A stretch of DNA of 64,000 bases from Sclerotinia nivalis (lineage: Eukaryota > Ascomycota > Leotiomycetes > Helotiales > Sclerotiniaceae), in assembly GCA_029531795.1 (NCBI GenBank), contig JAPEIS010000003.1, forward strand, positions 3,038,001 through 3,102,000, in the 5' to 3' direction. The translations under genes and the position numbers were made by a program. This document shows positions 24,553 through 35,892 of this stretch, in pieces. Position 1 is the first letter of the stretch; every line of letters begins with the position of its first letter. Below the pieces are notes generated by a model. It saw nothing but the letters and a program-made list of their open reading frames with translations. It was not told where the DNA came from and did not search any database.

Positions 24553-25732
24553 CATATTCAAATTACCGGTATTCTTCACGTCCAAAAGATCGAGATCTAG
24601 ATTCATTAGTACTCGCCCAAAAAAGATTCGGAAACTGAAACCATTCCTTGTATTTTGGATTACCATACAGGACGGAGATCACAAAGCTACCCAAGTTTAA
24701 CTAATTATTCAAGCCCTGAAAAGCAGATTGCCGTGTGCAACCTTACCTACGCAGAAAAAGGTTATGCAGGTGCCCATGATTTTTAAAGCTGACAGGCAAC
24801 TTGTCGTGATACCATCAGGGGCAAAGAAAAATACATGAATTATGAGGCCAGTGATATAAGATATGCATTACAGCTGCAGATATATCACGACGATTGCTTG
24901 ATGAACCTCAACCATAATTCATTTGTACCACTTACAACCTTGCCTCGTACAGCAGTAACAAATGGACGGCATAAAACAAAATCCGTAGGTAATTATGGGT
25001 TATGGGTTATGGATTATGGATTATGGATTAAGCCATGCCATGCCATGCCATGACATGCCATGACATGCCATTCAAGTACCATGCTTGAGATGAGTTGTTT
25101 TTATTTCTATGGCTACAGGACAGGAAGTCAGATAGCCAATTATGATTGAGATGTTTTGGCTGAATGATCAAGATCTATCATCCATCTCTCAATCATCAAT
25201 TATGTCCACGCGAGATGGGAGGATCTTGATGTTCAAAAGTAATCGAGCTTTTATCACAGCATCAAAGTTCGAGTACTGTGACGACATCATACGTTTTATT
25301 TGAGTTAATGGCGCACCAGCTCACGATTATGAGAGCGGGAATGAAGAGCATAGGGGAAAAGGTGTGGAGGGATCATCATGTTCTCTTCATTTGGGAAAAG
25401 GCCGTTCCCCCTTCATGAAGGAAGCGGGGTAAAATCACTTATCACTGCCAACAACCTCTAGAAAGTCTATTGATCCTCTGCTGATCATCAATAACACCAA
25501 AAAGGAAATTGTGACGATATTGATTGCAAATACAACCTCAAGTGTATCTCGATTCTGTGGCGTCTACTTTTTTGATATCAAAGTAAGTCATCACGGTTTT
25601 ACTAATTGAAACTTAGAGCTATCATATATCACAATTCGACCAAAATTTAGGTGCTATCTCCGATTGGTTCTCATTCTTCATCAAGCAACAACATCGCATC
25701 GCCTCATTTCAAAAACTTCTTCACATTCATTA

Positions 25733-25781
25733 CAAGATCAAAAGATCAAAAGATCAAAAGACCAAAAGACCAAAAGACCAA
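25733..25781. repeat. (AAAAGATC/AAAAGACC)n octamer repeat
   Basis: Three AAAAGATC-type units followed by three AAAAGACC units, a clear single-base shift within the array. Confidence 0.85.
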
Positions 25782-27673
25782 CATTTGGAATTAACTCTTG
25801 GTTTGGGTGGATGGGTAGAAACGGATAAGCTGAGATGAGTATATCAATTGGTTTCTTTAAGTTGACGTCGTCGTCGATATCGCCACCACTTGTACCTTCA
25901 TATCTCTAATCAGCATCGCCACACTTCGAAATTCCAATCGGACTTACTTCTAGATCTCCAGAAGTCAAAGTGCACTTAGAACACAAAGATCACCTTTATA
26001 TCCGAGGTCGCCTGTATTATCAATCGGCAATCATCCTCGCCATATAATCCCAATATAGCGATATGCATCTGCCACAAGAAGATCTATCCATAGAAGATAA
26101 GAAGATAGAAAGACCGTGCACATCCATGAAACTCGTACAACCTTCTCTAAAGCATCGGGCTCGCCTCTTCCCTCCCGCATAACTTTACCAGACTTCTCCG
26201 TGAAGATTTTACCGGTTCGCATCAAGCCGTATAGGATAAGTTGTACGAATCTGCATCCTGCAATAAGACACAAGGATCTGTCTTACTGCAGCCCCAAGCA
26301 TTCATGCCTTTTGTTGAATGGGTTTTTTACAAGTTTTCCATTTTTGAATCGCTTAAAGCGCTTTCTTATTGCTGAGGCCGAAAAACTTGGTGAAGAAAAA
26401 ACGCAGACTTCATCACGTGGAAAACACATTCCAAGACTTTTGAAAGGGACGAGATGCATCGAAGTATCGATTGCGTTCCCTGTCCTCCACGCATACATTC
26501 TTCCAAGTCTTTAGATTGATTATCCTACCAATGGGAGGAAGACATCTGATCCATATCTAAATGGTCACCGAGAAATATACGCCAGATGTGTTTTTCATGC
26601 CGGCATTTTCTCATCCGGAGGTAGCCACGTTAGCTAAGAAGTCTTCAGCACTCCTTCTCATGCCTTGGTACCCGCTCTTTGCACTTGTACCTGGTGCCTG
26701 TTCTTCATTTATTTCAAACGTAGGTAGACCATCTTGGAAAGTGGTACGTCCCTGGCTATGAGAGAAGGAAGAAATAGGCTGATGTGCCGTTATATTTTAA
26801 TCCATGTCCCGATGTTAGAGCATGGCTGGCTTGCTTGCTTGCTTGCGGGCTCCACTATATTCACCGTTCGCCGTTCAGGCTTATCATTATCGTACGACCT
26901 TCCCTCTGTCTTCTCGAACCTTGTCAAGTCAAGGGAAAGTCGGGTAGAAATTTCAGCTTGTCTAGACTCTTCAAATATGAAAACCGTTCATGACACCTCT
27001 CACACGCATCATATCACATGATTAAACAACCATGCGTCTCGCCGCCTTACCTAGGAGTAACCAACCAACCAACCACCTAGACCATCTCTCTCTCTCTCTC
27101 TGCACTGCACAGCTCTCTCTGCGTAATCTGGAATGAATCGGATTTCATCGTAACACGATTTACTCCCGATTTGCACTGTTGTGCCGCCCCTTGTTGTAAT
27201 GTTGTAGTATTGTAGTGTTGTGTTTCAAGAGTAGATCTTGGCTCGGGTGTCCTTCCCGTTTTTGGTGGAACGGTTGAACTTAGAACTTATTATTACCTAG
27301 GTACTTGATTTGATGTGTGTGGTTACTGCGGTGGTGTGGTGTTATGTTTAAAGATCTGTATCGGTATCGGAATCTGGCATGTGGATGAATGTGGATGAAT
27401 GTGAATGTGGATTATAGATGGGGTTGGGATGGTTATATGTATTATGTGTTATGTATTAGTGAATGTATGTTATATGTCGGGTCACACGGGGTTGCATGAA
27501 TGAATGATATGTGTATGTTGGACGATGTGTCCATGGAAGACGAAGAGTGATTTTGCATACTTAGCCTACGATGAGGAAAGGGGAGAGAAAGTAAGAGTAT
27601 CACTATCCTGAGGCTGCGGAAAGAAGTCATAAGTTCACGTGTCAACCAGCAATTGACTCAAGCCGCCAAGAAT

Positions 27674-27687
27674 CCCCCCCCCCCCCC
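27674..27687. repeat. C14 homopolymer
   Basis: Fourteen consecutive C followed by A4. Confidence 0.85.
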
Positions 27688-28300
27688 AAAAGGAAAATGA
27701 AGGTATCTAGCTCCAACACTTCTGCGAGATTGAGATTCCTGATAACTTCAGGAGATAATGACATATATTTCTATCTATTTCCTTAATACTCTTCCTCATC
27801 TCATCACTCATCACTCGATACATAGGTAGATAAAGTTTAAATAACCTGTGCTAGCATTTGGAAACTATCTTACATAATTTGATAATGTTGTGTTTGTCGA
27901 TTTAGATAGATCGATAGATAGATAGATATCTGAACCGACGAGGAAAAATAATAAAAAATGAGAATTTCGAGTTTCTACTATCTAGCTCCTTTTTACTTTG
28001 TTTGGCTTTGTTGTATTGTTTGTATAATGTTTTGTATCGTGTTGTGCTATTGTATTGCGGTTACGGTGTAATGATAGACTTGTAGTGTATGAGGGTGGAG
28101 ATGTTGAAGTGCTGGGGTGTTTGAGTGAGGTGCTGGGGTATGCATGTATTGATGTAGTAAGTGAGTGGAGATTGGTATATCTCTCACTTGTAGTTTGGGG
28201 GTTCAAATTATGCTTTTGTGGGTGGATGAGTGGAGGGGAGTGGTGATGAGGATGAGGATGAAGGTATGATATGATATGTTTGGCATTTTTGTTTTTTTGT

Positions 28301-28340
28301 TATTTTTATTTTTATTTTTATTTTTATTTTTATTTTTATT
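28301..28340. repeat. (TTTTTA)n microsatellite
   Basis: About six and a half uninterrupted hexamer units. Confidence 0.9.
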
Positions 28341-28550
28341 GGTGAGGGTGTTGGAGTTGGTGTTGACCTTGTGCATTGAAATGGAATGGAAATGGAAATT
28401 ATATACATGAAATATTGTGTCACATTACTTCAATACTTTAGGCGGAAGCTGACTGCTTAGCTGGGTTATTATAATGGTGTTGTGAGAATGTATGTATTTG
28501 AAGTATTTACCTAGCATGGTGAAGAATTGATATCACGTTTATTCCCTTCC

Positions 28551-28599
28551 TTTCTTTCTTTCCTTCTTTCTTTCTTTCTTTCTTTCTTTCCTTCTTTCT
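28551..28599. repeat. (TTTC)n microsatellite
   Basis: Tetramer run with a few TTCC variants. Confidence 0.9.
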
Positions 28600-30789
28600 A
28601 CTCCCTTTCTACTTCCTACTCTTTACATTTGCATTGCTATGTGTGATTTCGGATTTTGGATTGTTGCAGGGAAATCACATTCATCATGAAGTTTCATTAT
28701 GAAGTTGAAGTTCCATTTTACAGGTGGACTCAAGTGGATAGACGGATAGGAAAGAGTGTATGTGTGTGTAGTGTTTGAAGACTGAGTTGGGTGTGGTTTT
28801 CATTTTTGTTATTGTCACTCTTGGTTGATTTTTTATCTTTACTTCTGAAAAGTCTCAGTTTCTCAAAGGATAAATTTTTGCTCAGAAAGGATTTTTGGCG
28901 TTATAGAGTGATGGGTTTTTGTGGGTGTTGGAAGTTGGGAGTTGGGAGTGGTTCAAAGAGATTTGATATTTCTGTTTTTTATATAATCTTTCTGGGGGAG
29001 GTTGTGTTGCGGTTTGGGTTTTGCTACGTTTTTCTTTTCTTTTCCTCCATTTCTTTTCTCTCTTTCCGCTCGATACTGTCCCTTATTCTATCAAGTGGCT
29101 ATCTATTTCCCATATAAATTATAGCCATCATTCTTCCATCTCTCATTTGTCAACTCCCAACTCAGCTCATTTTCACATATCATAAACAAGATCACTCCGA
29201 ATCTCGAGATCAAAAACTGGAGTTGAATTCTGAGGTGAGATGAATTGTGTAAGGACATAGGAATATAGAATATGTGATTGAAATTGAAATTGAAATTGAG
29301 ATTGAGGCAGGATGAGGTATGGTTATTCAATGGATGGATAGATCGTGCTCTTGTGATGATATACATATATACAATGATTTTGGTTATTTGGATTGGAGTG
29401 GGGAAGGAAGAGAGGTGAGACATCACTTTGAGAGATGGAAATTAAGAAATGGGAGATTGGAATTTTGGTGGAAGGCTATTTCTGGAGAGTCATTTGAGGT
29501 ATACTTTTTCTGTGGTGGACCGGATGTAGCACGAGTGGAGGTACTGGTTGATTGGTATTTTAGAGGTTGTAACTTTGAGTCTAGAGATGGATTAGTGATA
29601 GGTGTTGATCACTCGGGGTGGGTATGTTGAGTTTCGAATGGGGGGTTCTAGGTGTGTCCCATGGAGATACAGATATGGATAGATGATAATGTGTAGGTGA
29701 GAATAGGGTGATCAATACTGTGGGCTGTGATCTCAAAAGACTGGTATAGCTCAGTGAAATTCTTTTATATTTCTTTGGTAGAGAATACTGAGATAATGAA
29801 TTCGGAATAGTGTCTTGGGAATTGTTGAGGTAGGAAGTATGTGTCGACTGGTTTGATATGTAGAGTTTTTTAAAGGGGGAGATGGAATGATAATTGTTTT
29901 TGGTGAATTTGATGTTTGGAGTTCGGTGGTGGTAAATGGTAGCGAGGGGGAGTTTTGATGATTCTGAATTAGGGATGGATGCTGTTTGCGGGAGAGAGTT
30001 TGGGAACCAGTGGAGAGGAGAAGTTGAGGAGGAGTTGAGGAGGGATGAGCCGTGAGAGATGAGCTGTGAGCGGGTACAATACAAAGGAGAAGTATGAGGC
30101 GTGAAGGTCAAAGTTTGAGTAGCGAGGGGTAAAGGGGATAGTGCAGGTGTAGATGTTTGTAACCGTTAAATTTCTATGAATTGACTTTTGGTTTCAATCT
30201 GGAATTATTCCCCTATAATGTGCAACTCCTATGTACAGCCCTGTTGATCGCACAATCGAAACTAGAAAGTACATTCCCTTCAATTAGGTAAATCCAAGTG
30301 TATCAAAATGCACCCCTCGATTAAACGATGATTTATGTGATTGGCTATTTCACTACACATTTGTCCTCATTCATTCATACTCTAGATATCTGATTGGATT
30401 AAAAAAAACTCCATAATATAAAATATATGAATTATACAATTTATAGATGTAATACCTGTCTATGTATGAATCAATTGAAAGAAAACAACGTCGTCTACCT
30501 AAAATCTGACATACCAGAATGTGATCCGAGATTAAGGAGGGGTACCAGGTACACATGATGATTATGTAAGTGTTGTACTCCGTCATTGTTGATGCCTGAA
30601 TTAATGCCTCACCACGATTAGAAGCTCTTTCAAGAAAAAGTTCAGTCGCATCAACCTCGAAAGTATTTTTGACCATCATTTTGAAGGCTCGCAATCAACC
30701 ACCACCAATTCCTTCCGATCCGACATTCTTTCTCTAGCATACATTGATACCATTTCATCCTCTCAGTGTTATCATTTTATAGAAAAAAA

Positions 30790-32004
30790 ATGTCGTCTTT
30801 TGCGCTAGAGAAGGAATCGCCTTTGGGCTTCCTTTACAATAATGCTGTCGCTGGGGCTTTGTCAAATTCATACAATACTTTCCAAGAGAAGAGGGAAGCG
30901 CTGGGTCTTTCAAACCCCGGAACGGTTGAAAACATTGCTAGAGAGGTTCAACGCGATGTTTTTCTCAACAATTACACATTTTCTGGTCTGAGGGCGGATC
31001 TCACTAAGCCTTTCAGCATGGCACCATTATTCCAAGTCTCTCATGCATTCTCTATGGGATCTCAAGGTTTACCACCATATACATTTGGAGCTTTATTCGG
31101 CACAAACAAGGTCAGTCACTATCTGTGAAAATGTTCTCACCATTTTATACGAGGCTCCCACTATCAATTTTTTTTAGAAAAGAAGCTGACAGTGCGATTG
31201 GCAGATCTTTATGCAAGGAAACATGGACAATGAAGGTCAACTCACCACTCGATTCAATTACCGATGGACTCCAGCTTTCGTTACCAAGACTCAACTTCAA
31301 GTCGCCCCTGGTCAAGCTATGATGCAATTAGACAACGAGTATACTGGAAAAGATTTTACAGCTTCAATCAAATCTCTCAACCCTTCAATACTTGATGGAG
31401 GATTCACAGGTATCTTCATTGGTCAATACTTACAAGCTGTCACTCCAAATCTCGCTTTGGGTTTGGAGGCTGTCTGGCAACGAGCGGCAATGAACCAAGG
31501 TCCCGAAACTGCGGTCTCATACTGTGCCAAATACAAGGGTAGTGATTGGATTGCTAGTGCTCAACTACAAGCGCAAGGAGCTGTAAACACATCTTTCTGG
31601 AGAAAATTGACAGATAAGGTTGAAGCTGGTGTGGATCTTAACTTACAATTCGCGGGGTTATCTGGAGCTGGTATGATGGGAGGACCTATTAGAAAAGAGG
31701 GTGTCACAACTGTTGGTGCCAAGTATGACTTCCGAATGTCTACTTTTAGAGCTCAAGTTGATTCAACTGGAAAGTTGAGCTGCTTATTAGAGAAGAGAGT
31801 TGCACCACCTGTTCAACTTACTTTTGCCGCTGAGATGGATCATTTCAAGGTATGCAATTTTTCACCTCGGACCTGAATGTTTACTAATAATTTCTATAGC
31901 AAGCAGCAAAGATTGGAGTAGCAGTTTCCATCGAATCTGGCGACGAAGCGGTCGAAGAACAAGCAATGGCAGCTGGAGGTGCTCCACCCCAAATCCCATT
32001 TTAA
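30790..32004 (+). CDS. TOM40: Mitochondrial import receptor subunit Tom40
   Basis: Three exons, join(30790..31110, 31205..31849, 31900..32004), 356 aa. It is the beta-barrel pore of the outer-membrane TOM complex through which nearly all nuclear-encoded precursors pass. The N-terminal [14 protein letters not shown]...[17 protein letters not shown] is the Tom40 signature. Next come [67 protein letters not shown] and [26 protein letters not shown]. The last strand (KIGVAVSI) matches the beta-signal pattern polar-x-Gly-x-x-hydrophobic-x-hydrophobic read by the sorting machinery. The fold family also contains porin/VDAC, but the signature is Tom40. An in-frame ATG at 30766 would add eight residues; the ATG at 30790 in an A-rich context is preferred. 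Introns are 94 and 50 bp. Confidence 0.94.
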
Positions 32005-33641
32005 ACATATATGACTCGATACAATGCTTCTTGAAGCGCATCCTCCACTCCCAAAACTAATGGAAATTTAATGCCAACATAAAACCTTTTACGAGCAAGA
32101 ACATGTACACCGACTAGCCACCTACTTCATCTACATAACGGACTCATTTCTGCTATGCCAAACCTACACGAAAAGCTTCTTCATTTTCTTTCGAGATGTT
32201 TTACTACAACGATGAACCTCGTTTCTTTACCACTAGTGAGAAGAGGTACATTTCTGCATACATTTCCGAACCAAAAGATGATGATCCAATATTTTTTTTC
32301 TTTTCTTCTATCATATCATAGACTTTCTTTATACCTCATGTTCTCGGGGACTCTGCGTTGTTGGAGCAGCATATCTGAAATTTGGTTTGGAATGGAAAGC
32401 ATTGCGAGTGCTTTTGTTTAAGATGGCGGATAGGTCGATACAAAATCTGGGCATGGATGATGCATGAGATATCATGAGGAAGATGTTATATGAGGATAGG
32501 TGCTTCTGTATTATAGTGATTCGATTTTGCAGCGACGACGACGGGATGGAGGCATGACAGTAAATGTCAATGTAGATATCTAGCCGTGTATAAAAAGACA
32601 GGATATGATTGAATGTCCCATGAAGTCGAAGATGTTGCAATATAATTCATATAATTGAAGTTAAACACAAAATACTTTGTATATTAAGGCATGTAAAATA
32701 TTCAATCCAGGCACTGACTGATAAATTAAAACCCCGCTTCATCCCGGGAACCCAAAATTTTTTTTTTTTTCGGAAACAAAGACTTATGATTGGTCAAATT
32801 CACCGCATTGATTACCACTCATCTCATCATCTCATTATTAGCTAAATCTAAACCAAGCAACATTCTCGAACCGCATTTTCGTCATCAACCTCTCAAAAAC
32901 TTATACACCACGGACAATTGATTTTGAAAGACTTTGGAAGTTGTTGGACCAGGAGATAAAGAAGTTAAGAATTTATCATCGATAAGATTGCTCGACCGTG
33001 CCTGAAACTACCAAGCTACCAAGCGCCGAGAAGTTTTGGAGGGGTTTATTTAACCTTAAGAGAGCTGGTGGAGCAACAGAGGCTTCGTGAAACGGAACGA
33101 AAATATTGAAATAAAGCTCTACTTCATTACTTCTGAGAACCCGCGAACGATTATACGATTACCCCGCCTGTTCGTCTTTCTTCCTTGTGAACACGAGATC
33201 TTTAAGAGTGCATTGAGCAGAGAAAGGCATCTCATTACACCATCCACGGGATTGCACTTTGAGATCACGGGATTTTCAAAGGAGTAGTGGGCAAGAGTAA
33301 CCAGAAACAAGCAAGAAAGAAGAAGTCACAAGTTATTGTGAGACAAAGTGCATACACTTCATTATCAATTTTTGAGGATAATCGAGTTTGCTGGTTAAAG
33401 ACCAATCATAATAGATTCTGAGTGAAGAATTACTTTTCAGAACAAACTTAGCAAGAAATCAAGAAAGATGGATACTTTATTGTGAGTGGTTATGATTCTT
33501 TGGTTATTCACTTTACCCCCTCGTTTAAGCTCGAGGCAACCTTGTGATCATTTTGGTGCACCATACACCATACACCATACCTCTTTCCTTTTATACTTTT
33601 TTCTGCTTTGCACTTGCCTCCAACAATAATTAAAAGTTACT
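32005..33641. other. Intergenic region TOM40 - PFK2
   Basis: TOM40 3' flank and promoter region of the next gene. It has a T13 run near 32758 and a TACACCA-type short repeat near 33560. Short open frames (e.g. 32155..32421) have no recognisable motif. Confidence 0.5.
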
Positions 33642-35892
33642 ATGGCTTCCTCCTCTTCTGAATCGCCACCATCGCCGTCATCACCACCATTTTCTCCTAG
33701 ACGCTCTCTTAGCACTATCATGATGGAACTCGACCGTATCGATACTTTTTTTGCTGAGACTGACCAAGAGCTTAGAACCGCGGAAATCGCAGCCAATTCT
33801 CCTCGCTTTCGTCGGAGATCTTCAACTTTCATTGATGGAGTTCATGATTTGCCAGATGAGAAGGCCACTTTGGCGCCGGCGCAATTGTATTCAACCGAGT
33901 CGGGTAGACTTTTTCATTCTGGAAGAATCGCTATCGTTCTAGTTGGACTTCCTGCGCGTGGAAAGACGTGAGTTATCCTTCCAACTCGAGGTGTTAGATC
34001 TACTTGTACTGATTGATTGCGCTTGCGCAGACATATCTCCGTGTCTCTTTCGCGTTATTTACAATGGTAAGTTCGATTTTTGATCCGACATGTCTTCTTG
34101 CTAATTGTTTTAGGTTGGGCGTTAAGACAAGAATTTTCCATCTGGGAGATTATCGACGTGCTACAATGGGTCCAGGTCAGGATGTTCCTGATGACTACTT
34201 CTTTATCAATGCATCTGCCGCTTCAGTTATGCTCAGACAGAAGATCCTTAAGAAGTGTCGTGAGGATATTTATGCCTGGCTCAATCATGAAAATGGTCAA
34301 GTTGCTATCTATGATGCTGTCAACCCTCTTTCAGGTGGACGCAGATCTCTTGCAAAAGAGTTTGCCAAGCATGATGTACAGGTATGTGGTGCAAAACAAT
34401 AATATGATTCCTGATGAGCAGTGACTAAATTTTATTTTAGACTTTGTTCCTTGAATCGTATGTTACAGATGAGAAGATACTTCAAGAAAATGCACGAAGT
34501 GTCAAAATATCATCTCCAGATGTAAACCTCCCTTCAGAGCGTTGGAAATATCAGGATGATGCTAAGATACCACAATCGCAGTTCGTTGGCATGGATCCTG
34601 AAGATGCTGCCAAACTTTATCTCAAAAGAATTGATATGAAAATTCCCCACTTTGAAACTATGACTGAGATTAACCTCAATTATGTTAAAATGATCAACGC
34701 CGGCGAGCGCATCGATTATAACAACGTTAGCTTTGGCTACCTATCCCATCGAATTGTCTTCTACCTCATGAACCTTCATATCAAATCTCGCCAAACATTC
34801 TTCGCTCGCGCCGGTACATCTAGCTTAGATGATTCCTACAAAGCCGATGCATCACTTTCAGATGAAGGTCGAGCATACGCCCAGAAGATGTCTGATGCAT
34901 TACTAAAACACCGTGAAGAAGAAAGAGCAGCTTCTATTGCAGCAGGTGGCTCAGATGAACCACTTAAACCACTAAGTGTTTGGACATCTACCAGAAAGAG
35001 AACGGTTGAGACGGCGGAGTATCTTAAAGGAAAAGGATTTAGAGTTAGACAGAGAAGTCAGATGAGTCAGTTGAATCCGGGTATTTGTGAGAAGATGAGT
35101 GAGAGGGCATTGAGAAGATTGTATCCGGAGGAGGTGAAGATGCATGAGTTGGATCCTTACCATCATAGGTATCCTCGTGCTGAAGTATGTTCTTCCCTTT
35201 TCAATGTTTTGTTTTCCTTGTTTTCCTCGACCTTGTTATCAACGCTCCTTGAATACATGGATACTAACGAAGGAGTAGTCATACCATGATCTCGCAGTCC
35301 GCATGGAACCAATTATTCTTGAGCTCGAGAGAGAACAAAATGATCTTTTGATTATTGCTCACGAATCCGTCTTGAGGGTTCTTTATGGATATCTAATGGC
35401 TTGTGATGCTATGAATATCCCTACGCTAAAGTTTCCTAGAAATGAAATTATTGAGGTATGTATTCTTTCCTGTTTCCTCAGTTCCACCCTATCCTCTCCA
35501 TCTTCCCTTCGATTTCTCCTCTTTTCTCTTGGTTCACACTTCCCCTAATCCGACATTCAATGATATCCATATACTAACCCTTCAAATCATAGATAATCCC
35601 CGCCTCCTACCAAAACGAAGCAAAACGCATTCATATCCAGGGACTCGCTCCAGAAATGATCCCTGGTTCCCCAGAAGATATTAGAATCCCAGTACCTCCT
35701 TCGACTGGCCCCTCGGCTGTTCCTTCGGGTGTTCAAAGCCCTTTCCCGGGGATCGGTACGCCAGCTTTGGGCGGAAGTGGGGTAGCTACACCTGTTGGTG
35801 GTGGAGAGAAGGTTCTTTGGGAGAAGAGTAGTAGTATTTGGGGAGAGAAGGGTAAGGTGGGAACGGGAATTAATCCTTTGGCGCAGGATTAG
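33642..35892 (+). CDS. 6-phosphofructo-2-kinase with degenerate bisphosphatase domain
   Basis: Six exons, join(33642..33967, 34031..34066, 34114..34381, 34441..35184, 35279..35455, 35593..35892), 616 aa. The kinase half makes fructose-2,6-bisphosphate, the main allosteric activator of glycolysis. Its Walker A is GLPARGKT (residues 102-109), followed by SRYLQWLGVKTRIFHLGDYRR, a VAIYDAVNP Walker-B-like segment and FLESYVTDEKIL. The C-terminal half has the phosphoglycerate-mutase fold, but the phosphohistidine motif RHG reads RAG (Ala at ~334), while the second His (IIAHESVLRVLYGY) remains. Loss of the nucleophile predicts a kinase-only enzyme, as in yeast Pfk26-type proteins. A Ser-rich N-terminus (first ~25 residues, plus RRRSST at 57-62) offers phosphorylation sites. 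Exon 2 is only 36 nt, flanked by 63- and 47-bp introns. Confidence 0.92.

Larger units (their letters stand above)
17424..30789. other. 13.4 kb region without a recognisable protein gene
   Basis: Base composition looks like the flanking genic DNA rather than the AT-rich repeat island. It is packed with simple repeats (GTGTGC at ~17850, GTTTT at ~18100, GGTAA at ~18360, GTTTCT at ~18740, CA at 24044, GATC types at 24513, AAAAGATC at 25733, GATA at 27904, TTTTTA at 28301, TTTC at 28551, TGAAAT at 29280). No open frame longer than ~176 codons occurs. None of those seen has a known motif, a good start context plus splice structure, or similarity I recognise. It could be a long promoter for GSK3 and/or TOM40, one or more non-coding RNA genes, or old unrecognisable repeats. 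Confidence 0.55.

Noticed and set aside
25000..25080. Telomere-like repeat (gggttatgggttatgg)
   Set aside because: Only two or three imperfect heptamer-like units grading into GGATTAT and CATGC repeats; not TTAGGG.
29581..30111. 176-codon minus-strand open frame rich in Ser/Thr/Pro
   Set aside because: No motif, composition follows local nucleotide bias, no splice or start support.
30790..32004. Porin/VDAC for the beta-barrel protein
   Set aside because: The [23 protein letters not shown] and [18 protein letters not shown] patterns belong to Tom40; VDAC lacks them.
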